Source of the DNA: Pyrococcus furiosus DSM 3638
GTDB lineage: Archaea; Methanobacteriota_B; Thermococci; Thermococcales; Thermococcaceae
NCBI RefSeq assembly: GCF_000007305.1
Contig: NC_003413.1
Span: 863,318 to 927,317 of the forward strand
Direction of reading: 5' to 3'
DNA: 64,000 bases
Under the pieces are notes generated by a model that did not search any database, was not told where the DNA came from, and saw only the letters and a list, made by a program, of their open reading frames with translations. The position numbers and the translations under genes are program-made. Each line of letters opens with the position of its first letter. Within the stretch, counting starts at the first letter, position 1. This document shows positions 28,481-35,007 of the stretch, one piece after another.

Positions 28481-28708
28481 TTAAACCCCCTTCACACCGA
28501 GCTTTCGGGGATCATAAAGCTCAAAGATTTCCTTAGCTACCTTGATGGCCACTAATATAGCGGCCACTGCTACCCAGACTGCCGCAAAATACGCGTATCC
28601 AACGGCATTTAATATAGCCCCCCAGTTAACTCCAAACACATCATTAACTCCAAAAAACGTATCTGCTGGAATCCCAATGTCTCCTCCTACAGGTGGTATA
28701 TATTCCAT
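28481..28708 (-). CDS. Candidate precursor peptide of the radical-SAM system
   Basis: A 75-residue product with strong ribosome site GGAGGTGG six bases before ATG 28708. The N-terminal 30 residues are acidic and Pro/Gly-rich (EYIPPVGGDIGIPAD) and could be the leader. Residues 30-58 form a very hydrophobic Ala/Val/Tyr/Trp-rich segment (VGYAYFAAVWVAVAAILVA), and a short charged tail ends the protein. There is no cysteine, so thioether (sactipeptide) chemistry is excluded. Position first in the operon, five bases before the radical-SAM gene, is typical for RiPP precursors. It could instead be a simple small membrane protein. Confidence 0.6.
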   Translation of the reverse strand: MEYIPPVGGDIGIPADTFFGVNDVFGVNWGAILNAVGYAYFAAVWVAVAAILVAIKVAKEIFELYDPRKLGVKGV

Positions 28709-28895
28709 GATACCACCTCCATAGATTTTTCTACTCAGACTTTGAATTTAATTATAATTTAACTTTTTTTTAAACAATAGGTTCCAAACAATAAGTTTAA
28801 ATTTATAATTAAGACCCGGTGGTTACCTTGGAAAGGGATTATAGTTTATGCACAATTATGGAATCGGCTTAAATTTATAATCCACAAGTTGAGTA
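28709..28895. promoter_or_regulatory. Intergenic promoter region with repeated TATA elements
   Basis: The leftward peptide operon would start from A/T-rich boxes within 28741-28770 (minus strand TTAAATTATAATTAAATTC). In the rightward direction TTTAAATTTATAATTAAG near 28797-28814 and CTTAAATTTATAATCC near 28868-28883 share TTAAATTTATAAT, about 71 bases apart, and look like two plus-strand TATA boxes. The second is correctly placed for a transcript beginning near 28898. Confidence 0.4.
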
Positions 28896-29000
28896 CTGGG
28901 AGACAATGATGAAATTTTGGGTTATCCCTGAACTAGTCGGGGAGCAGCTATATTGCTTACGTTCCAACCTGCCGGGATGCGTGAGTCCGGGGGGCTAAAA
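28896..29000 (+). ncRNA. Candidate GC-rich structured RNA
   Basis: A GC-rich stretch in an otherwise AT-rich spacer, 25 bases downstream of a plus-strand TATA box. It begins GGGAGACAATGATGA and includes a C-box-like ATGATGA (28908-28914), a D-box-like CTGA (about 28928-28931), and a stem-loop CCGG-GATGCGTGAGT-CCGG near 28972-28992 whose loop resembles a K-loop. High-GC islands in AT-rich hyperthermophile genomes commonly mark RNAs. A full C/D architecture is not present and no ACA tail was found, so class and ends are uncertain. The rest of the spacer to 29114 shows nothing. Confidence 0.35.
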
Positions 29001-29114
29001 AAAAGGAACATTAAAAAGACTTTAGAGCTTCACCTTAAAGTTGCGGAGGAGCTGAAACTAAATGAACAATGCTCGAGATAAAGCACCACAACATTGAGCC
29101 GATAAAAGCCCCAA

Positions 29115-29537
29115 CTACTCAACCATCCCCTCAAGTTCCAGAATCTTCTTCGAGCGGAGATGAACAACTGGAATGCCCCTCTCGCGGAGCCTCTTCTTAA
29201 GCCCCTTGTCATTCGTGCAGACGATTACGCGCTCGTTTTTCACCGCGAAATCTAATATATGGTCGTCTATTGGCCTCTCACCGAAGCGGCCGATCTTAAC
29301 GGTCTCGAACCGTTCTGCCAGCTTCTTCGCCATCTTGACGGCCATCAGATCCCTTCTCCACGACTTCCTTTCTATGATGTTCAGCTCGTCCAAAACGACG
29401 TTTGGAACCACTACCTTAAACTTAACGTCGAGAATCCTGTGGAGCTCGTCGATTATGTCAACGCCGAACTGGCCTGGGACGAGGAGAAAGTTCGTGTCCG
29501 GAATGACCAGCCATTCTCGCCTTCGGCTTTCGCTCAT
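29115..29537 (-). CDS. PIN-domain protein (UPF0129/Fcf1-like)
   Basis: A 140-residue PIN-domain ribonuclease-like protein. VIPDTNFLLVPGQFGVDIIDEL holds the first acidic residue (interrupted here only by normal variation), VLDELN the second, and DDHILDFA with CTNDKGLKKRL the remaining acidic set, so the metal site is complete. The opening matches the archaeal UPF0129 group, related to rRNA-processing Fcf1/Utp24. The gene is markedly more GC-rich than its neighbours and abuts an IS607 relic, which suggests arrival by transfer from a higher-GC Thermococcus-type genome. The start is ATG 29537. Confidence 0.78.
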   Translation of the reverse strand: MSESRRREWLVIPDTNFLLVPGQFGVDIIDELHRILDVKFKVVVPNVVLDELNIIERKSWRRDLMAVKMAKKLAERFETVKIGRFGERPIDDHILDFAVKNERVIVCTNDKGLKKRLRERGIPVVHLRSKKILELEGMVE

Positions 29538-29579
29538 AAAAACCACCAAGACTTCAAAATTGAAATCGGGAAAGAAAAG

Positions 29580-29779
29580 TCACTCCCTTATGAAGCCGTA
29601 GCCGATGAGCCTCCATCTGCTTCCGACCTTTTCCTCGCTTATTCCGAGGAGTCTTTTTATTTCACTTTCTGGAATTCTCCTCGTCCACCGGGTGTTCTAA
29701 TGGTTTTGATTTTTCCTCCCTTGTCCCATTTCTGGATTGTTTTTGGGTGGACACCAAGTATTTCACTAGCTTACTTCAT
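29580..29779 (-). pseudogene. IS607-family tnpA relic (N-terminal HTH only)
   Basis: Starting at ATG 29779, the minus strand reads a MerR-like helix-turn-helix, [17 protein letters not shown] and [10 protein letters not shown], then in the next frame [17 protein letters not shown]. This is the DNA-binding N terminus of IS607 serine recombinases. An in-frame TAA occupies codon 3, one base is missing near 29688, and the serine-recombinase catalytic domain is absent: after SEEK the sequence continues with an unrelated short tail. It marks a past insertion next to the PIN gene. Confidence 0.75.
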
Positions 29780-29860
29780 CGTGTAAATCTTCTATTTTAC
29801 TATAATACATTAAATATTTTAAGCTTTCGCTTAGGAAGAACTATTGAGTGAGGCTTTGAT

Positions 29861-30019
29861 GTGAGAGGATACTTCTACTGGTCATTCATAGACAACTACG
29901 AATGGGATAAGGGCTTTGAGCCAAAATTTGGGCTTGTAGCTTACGATCCACACACCTGGAAAAGAATCTCAAAAAGAAGTGCTTTTGCCTATGGAGAAAT
30001 GAAGAAGGAGATTAGCTAG
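29861..30019 (+). pseudogene. Glycoside hydrolase family 1, C-terminal fragment
   Basis: Fifty-two codons ending in TAG match the extreme C terminus of GH1 beta-glycosidases: VRGYFYWSFIDNYEWDKGF, with the substrate-binding W..DN.EW signature, then FGLVAYDP and RSAFAYGEM. The full enzyme has about 480 residues; everything before is absent and replaced by island sequence. It is a decayed remnant that defines the right edge of the island beginning near 23847. Confidence 0.8.
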
Positions 30020-30072
30020 GAAACCTAAAAGCATTTAAATGTCTCTAGCGAGGTTAAGAGGGTGGAAAAGGA

Positions 30073-30543
30073 ATGAAAGTGGAGGGATTTGTTGCCAGTT
30101 TAAGAAATGCTGAGACAATAGATGACTTATTTGCAATTCTAAAGAAAAAAGGAGCTCCAGTTGTTGAATTTGATGGCATGAAAAAGCTTGTGATTGTTGA
30201 AGGAGACTTTGAAGGGGAAAAATTCTGGACTGAAATAAATGGAGCAAAGGCCAACTTAGCCCTTGGGGATGCCATGTTAAATGCCGCTAGCGTTCCATTT
30301 AAGTGTAAGAGGGACTTCACTGGAGGAAACTTGATACTTCTTGACTTTGACTCAATAGAGAGTAATGAATTCCTCATTGCCTATGTTTCAGAAAAATCAG
30401 GCGTTTATTTCCACGTAAAGGCAGAAGAAGTGAAAGAAATAACGAAAGAAGAGTACGATGAGTTAAAAGACAGGATGCCTGAGTTCAAGGCAAAATCTTA
30501 CAGTGAGGAAGAAATGGAAGGAATGGGTGCTTTCTTTGGTTGA
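30073..30543 (+). CDS. Conserved hypothetical protein, Thermococcales
   Basis: A 156-residue soluble protein of unknown function. It has a mixed alpha/beta pattern, strands such as KKLVIVEGDF and NLILLDFDS, and an acidic C-terminal helix (YSEEEMEGMGAFF). The ATG at 30073 follows GGTGGAAAAGG. The gene ends three bases before a C/D box sRNA encoded on the opposite strand. I know of no characterised homologue. Confidence 0.6.
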   Translation: MKVEGFVASLRNAETIDDLFAILKKKGAPVVEFDGMKKLVIVEGDFEGEKFWTEINGAKANLALGDAMLNAASVPFKCKRDFTGGNLILLDFDSIESNEFLIAYVSEKSGVYFHVKAEEVKEITKEEYDELKDRMPEFKAKSYSEEEMEGMGAFFG

Positions 30544-30546
30544 TGA

Positions 30547-30602
30547 CCTCAGAAGTGGTAGCTTTCATCATCTCCTCAGGGCCGGGCTCGCTCTTCATCG
30601 GC
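30547..30602 (-). ncRNA. C/D box sRNA
   Basis: On the minus strand all four boxes appear in order: C (CGATGA, 30600-30595), D' (CTGA, 30579-30576), C' (TGATGA, 30570-30565) and D (CTGA, 30552-30549). The guides are about 14 bases (GAGCGAGCCCGGCC region) and 12 bases (AAGCTACCACTT). The D'-C' spacer is five bases. This is the standard archaeal dual-guide 2'-O-methylation RNA. The bases five upstream of each D or D' box define the target nucleotides; I did not assign rRNA sites. Confidence 0.82.
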
Positions 30603-30642
30603 CCAAACATTTTTCTTTATTGAAGGTTTTAACAGTTATCGT

Positions 30643-31338
30643 ATGAAGTGGGAGGAGTGGAAGCCATTCTATGAAAGGATAGTCAAAGAGATGGGATACT
30701 CCATTGAAGAAGACAGAAGAGCGGCTGAGCTATTGAGGGACATACTTATGGAAAACGATAATTACATAATTAAAGAAGAACTTAATTCCATAATTATGCA
30801 AAAAGTGTATGTGTTTGGAGCTGGGCCCAACTTAGAGGAAGCTTTAAAGAAGGGAGATTTTAAGGACGGCACCAAGATAGCTGCCGACGGCGCTACCTCC
30901 GCACTTCTTGAGTACGGAATAACTCCAGATGTTGTAGTTACAGACTTGGATGGGAGAATAAGAGATCTCCTAGAAGCTTCAAGAAAAGCTGTGATGGTTG
31001 TTCATGCTCACGGGGACAATATGGATAAGCTACCGTTAGTTGTGGAATTTCCCCTCGTCCTGGGAACTTGCCAAACTGAACCTTTAGACATAGTCTACAA
31101 CTTCGGGGGGTTTACTGACGGAGATAGGGCAGCGTTTCTTGCTGAGGAGATGGGGGCGAAGGAGATAGTACTAGTTGGCTTTGATTTCTCTGGGATTGTG
31201 GGGAAGTGGAGCAAGCCGTGGTTAAGGGATCACACCCCCGCATGGGAGAGCAAAATGAAAAAACTTAAATTTGCGAGGGAGCTCCTTGAGTGGTTAAAGA
31301 ATAATGGAAGGGCAAAAATAATAGAGTTCAGCATTTAG
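30643..31338 (+). CDS. mptE: 6-hydroxymethyl-7,8-dihydropterin pyrophosphokinase (MptE type)
   Basis: A 231-residue DUF115-family enzyme. The ATP-binding [38 protein letters not shown] and VHAHGDN match MptE, the archaeal analogue of FolK that activates the pterin for tetrahydromethanopterin or folate-like synthesis. I recall the P. furiosus member as a structure-solved example. It shares a pathway with the RFA-P synthase at 12236. The ATG at 30643 comes about 25 bases after a TTTTTCTTTATTG-type promoter element. It ends convergently with ndk, overlapping by eleven bases. Confidence 0.85.
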   Translation: MKWEEWKPFYERIVKEMGYSIEEDRRAAELLRDILMENDNYIIKEELNSIIMQKVYVFGAGPNLEEALKKGDFKDGTKIAADGATSALLEYGITPDVVVTDLDGRIRDLLEASRKAVMVVHAHGDNMDKLPLVVEFPLVLGTCQTEPLDIVYNFGGFTDGDRAAFLAEEMGAKEIVLVGFDFSGIVGKWSKPWLRDHTPAWESKMKKLKFARELLEWLKNNGRAKIIEFSI

Positions 31339-31813
31339 CCTGCTTCTTTTCCCTGTAAAACCAATCTGCAGCTTTGCAGTATTCATAAATTTCTTCAGGT
31401 TTAAAGTACAGGCTTATTTCCCTCTCCGCACTTTCCTTTGAATCACTGGCATGAATCACGTTGTAGATTGCATCTCCTATGTCAAGTCCATAATCTCCCC
31501 TAATTGTCCCAGGTGCTGCGTCCTTTGGATCAGTAGCTCCAGCCATCTTTCTAACTACTTCTACTGCATACCTTCCCTCAACCACCATAACAACTACTGG
31601 AGCTTTCGTTATGTAATCTATGAGAGCCTCAAAGAAGGGCTTTCCTTTGTGCTCCTCATAGTGCTTCTCAGCCAACTCCCTGTCTATCCAGATCATCTTC
31701 ATTCCAACAATCTTGAGGCCTTTCTTCTCAAACCTGCTTATAATTTCACCTATTAGACCCCTAACTACTGCGTCGGGCTTTATGATTACCAATGTTCTTT
31801 CAACTTCGTTCAT
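31328..31813 (-). CDS. ndk: Nucleoside diphosphate kinase
   Basis: A 161-residue [22 protein letters not shown] begins the fold, and NVIHASDS near residue 120 contains the catalytic histidine that is phosphorylated by ATP and passes the phosphate to NDPs. All standard residues are present. I choose ATG 31813 (NEVERTL...) over the frame's first codon at 31828, which lies inside the upstream gene. The C terminus is a little longer than in bacteria, as is common in Thermococcales. Confidence 0.93.
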   Translation of the reverse strand: MNEVERTLVIIKPDAVVRGLIGEIISRFEKKGLKIVGMKMIWIDRELAEKHYEEHKGKPFFEALIDYITKAPVVVMVVEGRYAVEVVRKMAGATDPKDAAPGTIRGDYGLDIGDAIYNVIHASDSKESAEREISLYFKPEEIYEYCKAADWFYREKKQAKC

Positions 31814-32054
31814 CCAAAGCACCCCCATTATTTTCCCTCAAAGGTTTAAGTAAATTCCTCCCTTTCCATGCCAAGAATGCCAGGCCTACGAAAATTCCTG
31901 CAAGGACAAAGGGAATTTTTGAAGGTAAGGGCGATCCTCTGTGCCACTTGTAGAGAAGATAGTTTTGGTAGAGGAAAGCGTAGGTAAACCATGAGATAAA
32001 AGCTGTTTCCAATGCCAATATTATCCCATCATTCCATTTTTTGTCCCATTTCAT
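31800..32054 (-). CDS. Small membrane protein upstream of ndk
   Basis: An 84-residue protein with two predicted membrane spans (about residues 9-27 and 44-62) and basic ends. Not recognised. Its stop overlaps the ndk start by 14 bases, so the two are coupled, but no functional tie is evident. The ATG at 32054 lies 24 bases after the helicase gene start on the same strand. Confidence 0.5.
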   Translation of the reverse strand: MKWDKKWNDGIILALETAFISWFTYAFLYQNYLLYKWHRGSPLPSKIPFVLAGIFVGLAFLAWKGRNLLKPLRENNGGALDERS

Positions 32055-32077
32055 TTAACCTGTCCCTCCAAAATCTC

Positions 32078-33973
32078 CTAAGTTTTATTCTCATAGTGGG
32101 GGAGGGTTACAGGAATCATTGTCTCAACCATCCAGTCAGGAAGATCTTTCTTAACACTTTTCCATAAAACTCTATAGTCTAAAATGACTATGCTTCCCTT
32201 CTCCTCTTCAGACCTATGAACTCTCCCCGCAGCTTGGGTGAGCTTTCTGTGGGCTGGCAAAACGTACCCATAATACCTCCCCTTCCCTGGGAATTTCTTC
32301 TCAAAGTATCTAATTTGGGCCTGGACTCTAGGTGTGGGCCTTGCATAGGGTATCCCAACTAAGACAACACCGTTCATTTCATCTCCGGAGTAGTCTTGCC
32401 CTTCACTGTTCCTTCCCCCCATAACGCCAAATAATACTGCTCCCTTCCCTTTGGATTCTTCTTTGAATGCTCTTATCATTTCGTCATTCTCTCTTGACGG
32501 TGCATCTCTCTTCTCTATAAAGACCTTTTTCCCTATCTCTTCTTCAATTTTTATGTGGACATTGGTGCTTAGAATTCCTTCAAGAACTTCATAGGAAGCT
32601 GTGAAAACTCCAACATTTTTTGGGGTATTTCTTACTGCCTCAAATATGTATTCCGAAATTCTTCTATAAAGGGATGGGCTTCTCTCTATCCCCCTTGTAG
32701 ACACGTCTCTCGCCACAAGAACTATTGCATTTTCTCTCTTTATCATCCTGGGAAACTTCTTTAACTCTGCTTTAACTCCTATTATATCTCTAAATGCCTC
32801 CAAAGGGCTAAGAGTTCCGGACATGAATATTGCAGAGTGAACCTCTTCAAGGAATTCGAGGGCTACTGAGGGATCTAATGCTACTAACTCCAACGCAAGT
32901 CCTCTCTCTTTTGTAAAGAGGTGAAGGTAATCTTCCCTCTCTCGAAGGGCAAGCCAATTCCACAGAAACTCTCCCACCCTTCCAACATAGCTTCTAGGGG
33001 GGAGGTTTCTCTCTATTCTATCCTCCCTAATTGCATCTCCAACTTCAATCATATCTTCCAACATCATGCCGATTTCCCTTCCACTCCATCCCAAAACGGA
33101 AGCTACGTGAAGAAACACTTCTTCTGGCCTTATCGGGACTTCTTCACTTTCATAATTTTCCAGCTTTTCTTTGTATAGAATCTCCAATCCCCTTAGGAGT
33201 ATTGAGAGGAAATTCTCAATGTCCTTTTCTCCGTACTCTTCGGCCTCCTTAATGGCCCTCTCTATGCTCCTTATGCTTAGCCTATCACTAAGTGCAGAAA
33301 TTGCTTGGTCAGGTAAGTTGTGAGCCTCGTCAAATATAACTATCAAATCTGAGTAATCCACACCTAAGTTTTCTAAGAAAGCCTGCCTTATTGGAGGGCT
33401 TATCATATACAGGTAGCTCGCTACAATAACATTAGCTTTCTCTCCAATTTTCTTCGTAATTTCGTAGGGGCAGAGCTCAAGTAATTCGCTGTATTCGAGA
33501 ACCTCATGGGGAAAAGGAGGAGAGTTCAGGAAAAATCTCACTATCTCCTCCACTCTGTCTCTTTTCTCTTTTATATTTTCAAAGAATGGGCACTTTCCCA
33601 ATTTTCTTAGGGTTTTACAGACTATCATACTAGTGTAGGCATCTTGGACAAATGTTTGGATGTAGGAGTGAAGACATAAGTCCCTTCTACTCCTGAATTC
33701 AATTCCGCTAACTTCATTCCTTTCCCTAATTTTTTTGAGCTCCTCTATTACTCTATCCATCTGCTTATGAGTTCTAGCCAGGTACACAACTTTATAGCCT
33801 AAAGAGATTGCATAGGGAAGGACTCCAGCTAAAACGCTTATAGTTTTTCCAAATCCAGTGGGAGCTTCAACAATAAGGTTTTCCCCTCTTTTTACAGCTT
33901 CTTTCACAATTTCTATAAATTCTCGCTGATTTGGCCTTAACCTCTCGTAGGGAAAGTACTGTAGCTCCTCCAT
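32078..33973 (-). CDS. XPD/Rad3-like iron-sulfur DNA helicase
   Basis: A 631-residue superfamily 2 helicase. Walker A is EAPTGFGKTISVL; the DEAH box is VIFDEAHN. Four cysteines between them (RDLCLHS, IVCKTL, GKCPFF, ELCPYE) form the 4Fe-4S cluster characteristic of XPD. Motifs V and VI are ARPTPRVQAQ and AAGRVHRSEEEKGS. It unwinds DNA 5'-3' and in archaea is linked to repair or replication restart; TFIIH partners are absent. The frame starts at ATG 33973. Confidence 0.9.
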   Translation of the reverse strand: MEELQYFPYERLRPNQREFIEIVKEAVKRGENLIVEAPTGFGKTISVLAGVLPYAISLGYKVVYLARTHKQMDRVIEELKKIRERNEVSGIEFRSRRDLCLHSYIQTFVQDAYTSMIVCKTLRKLGKCPFFENIKEKRDRVEEIVRFFLNSPPFPHEVLEYSELLELCPYEITKKIGEKANVIVASYLYMISPPIRQAFLENLGVDYSDLIVIFDEAHNLPDQAISALSDRLSIRSIERAIKEAEEYGEKDIENFLSILLRGLEILYKEKLENYESEEVPIRPEEVFLHVASVLGWSGREIGMMLEDMIEVGDAIREDRIERNLPPRSYVGRVGEFLWNWLALREREDYLHLFTKERGLALELVALDPSVALEFLEEVHSAIFMSGTLSPLEAFRDIIGVKAELKKFPRMIKRENAIVLVARDVSTRGIERSPSLYRRISEYIFEAVRNTPKNVGVFTASYEVLEGILSTNVHIKIEEEIGKKVFIEKRDAPSRENDEMIRAFKEESKGKGAVLFGVMGGRNSEGQDYSGDEMNGVVLVGIPYARPTPRVQAQIRYFEKKFPGKGRYYGYVLPAHRKLTQAAGRVHRSEEEKGSIVILDYRVLWKSVKKDLPDWMVETMIPVTLPHYENKT

Positions 33974-34091
33974 TTTTCTCGTAATTCTAGTCTCCTCGCT
34001 ACCTAAAAACCTACCGTCTATATATTCTATATACCTGAATGTATAAGTTAGGGCACAGATGTGTGCATATGAACCTAAACGAACATAAACG

Positions 34092-34280
34092 AAAAGTTTT
34101 TATATGGGCAAGTATCTTCAATATTTCCGATGATGTATATGAACAAAACAAAGATAAGGAAGAATTTAATGACTATGAAATATTACACTGTTAAGTTACT
34201 TGTCATACTGATTATTATTCTTCTTCTATGAAGTGACAAGTTGGTATTGCGCGCACCCCTAATCTTTTGGGGTGGTTTTG
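34092..34280 (+). promoter_or_regulatory. Leader region 1: promoter, leader peptide and hairpin
   Basis: AAGTTTTTATATGGG at 34093-34107 is a good TATA box. A peptide frame (34130-34231) follows. Then CACCCC (34254-34259) pairs with GGGGTG (34269-34274), followed by a T-rich GGTTTTGTC. A second perfect stem, TTTTGTC/GACAAAA (34277-34283 with 34288-34294), ends at the next possible start codon. CACCC can alternatively pair with GGGTG (34306-34310) in the ribosome binding site of the gene at 34313. The arrangement parallels the ilv leader 700 bases downstream. Confidence 0.5.
34130..34231 (+). CDS. Putative leader peptide 1, Leu/Ile/Val-rich
   Basis: Thirty-three codons from ATG 34130 to TGA. 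The last eleven residues are LLVILIIILLL, an unbroken run of branched-chain residues just before the stop codon. Shorter starts at ATG 34139, 34169 or 34175 keep that run. The hairpin follows 22 bases after the stop. A role as a sensor of charged tRNA-Leu/Ile is inferred from layout; a small membrane peptide is the alternative. Confidence 0.45.
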   Translation: MMYMNKTKIRKNLMTMKYYTVKLLVILIIILLL

Positions 34281-34312
34281 TCTCTACGACAAAAATGCTG
34301 GAGGTGGGTGGT

Positions 34313-34699
34313 ATGGAGTTCGAAGCCATGAAGAAGGTGGTTGTAGAGGCGATGGAGAACGGAGCCCAATGGGTAGCAGTGACAGTGAAGACTAGAGAGT
34401 CCCCCCAGGAGATGGTAGATAAGTTTGAAAGATTCCTAAAGGCCAGCGGTTGGAATGTGAAATTCAAAGCCAATTGGTGGTCTCCAGCAAGATATGGTGT
34501 GGCAGTTGTAGAGGCAGATAAGGATGGAAAGAGTAAGACAGTGATGATAAAGTGGGTCAATTCAAGGGAAGATAAAGTAGTAAGAGTGGAAGGTAAAAAG
34601 GAGAGTGAAGGGAAGAGGGAGTTTTACACAATAGTTGATCTAGTAAGTGATGACTTCCTATATGACAACATATTGAGAAATATGATGAATAGGTACTGA
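34313..34699 (+). CDS. Hypothetical protein behind leader 1
   Basis: A 128-residue soluble, basic protein of unknown family. The middle is tryptophan-containing (SGWNVKFKANWWSPARYG) and the C terminus is acidic (VDLVSDDFLYDNILRNM). The frame is open from TTG 34241, but GGAGGTGGG at 34300-34308 selects ATG 34313. The leader arrangement resembling that of the ilv operon suggests a link with branched-chain amino acids. It ends about 120 bases before the ilv promoter. Confidence 0.55.
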   Translation: MEFEAMKKVVVEAMENGAQWVAVTVKTRESPQEMVDKFERFLKASGWNVKFKANWWSPARYGVAVVEADKDGKSKTVMIKWVNSREDKVVRVEGKKESEGKREFYTIVDLVSDDFLYDNILRNMMNRY

Positions 34700-34849
34700 A
34701 AAGTTTGACATCTTGCTATAAATTTCCCCTTCTTTTGTTTCGAAATATTTTCTGTTAGAACTTTTTTAGTTCGGAGGTTTTTATCTAATATGTCAAAAAT
34801 TCAACAAAATTTTAGAAAACTTTTTATATATGTAACGAACCCTTAGGTG

Positions 34850-34945
34850 ATGATGAAGGTCATAGTAACACTCCAACTATCCAAGTACTTCCTACTTCTT
34901 GATGCCCTTATTCTAGCTATTATTGGGCTTATTATTCTTCTCTGA
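34850..34945 (+). CDS. Putative ilv operon leader peptide
   Basis: Thirty-one codons from the ATG pair at 34850, with GGTG just upstream. Eighteen of 31 residues are Leu, Ile or Val (10 Leu, 6 Ile, 2 Val), and the end is LILAIIGLIILL before TGA. It lies wholly within the operon leader, between TATA box and hairpin, as bacterial ilv and leu leader peptides do. Ribosome stalling on these codons would tie operon expression to leucine and isoleucine supply. This is a prediction from arrangement. Confidence 0.6.
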   Translation: MMKVIVTLQLSKYFLLLDALILAIIGLIILL

Positions 34946-34950
34946 AGGGA

Positions 34951-34972
34951 AAGGGGCAACTTCTGGCCCCTT
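34951..34972 (+). terminator. Hairpin between leader peptide and ilvB
   Basis: A perfect 7-base-pair stem (five G-C pairs) with an 8-base loop, six bases after the leader stop codon. It is not followed by a long T-run; AAAAATTTT comes 12 bases later. It may therefore act on translation of ilvB rather than as a true transcription terminator. Confidence 0.45.
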
Positions 34973-35007
34973 CTAAGCTTGTATAAAAATTTTGGGGGTG
35001 CAACTCC

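Larger units (their letters stand above)
34817..35000 (+). promoter_or_regulatory. Promoter and attenuator-like leader of the ilv/leu operon
   Basis: A TATA box AACTTTTTATATATG (34819-34833) precedes a start near 34847. A leader peptide (34850-34945) is followed by a 7-base-pair stem AAGGGGC/GCCCCTT (34951-34957 with 34966-34972). Strand CCCTTC (34968-34973) can instead pair with GAAGGG (34944-34949), which overlaps the leader stop codon, and CCCC (34967-34970) can pair with GGGG of the ilvB ribosome site (34994-34998). These mutually exclusive pairings are what an attenuator or SD-sequestering switch needs. Confidence 0.6.

Noticed and set aside
28481-28708. Sactipeptide precursor
   Set aside because: The peptide has no cysteine, so sulfur-to-alpha-carbon thioethers cannot form.
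28905-28931. Complete C/D box sRNA in the GC-rich spacer
   Set aside because: Only one C-like and one D-like box are visible; no C' or second D box at proper spacing, so it was kept only as a general RNA candidate.
34241-34312. TTG start for the 34313 gene
   Set aside because: The extra codons run through the hairpin CACCCC/GGGGTG and lack a ribosome site; GGAGGTGGG selects 34313.
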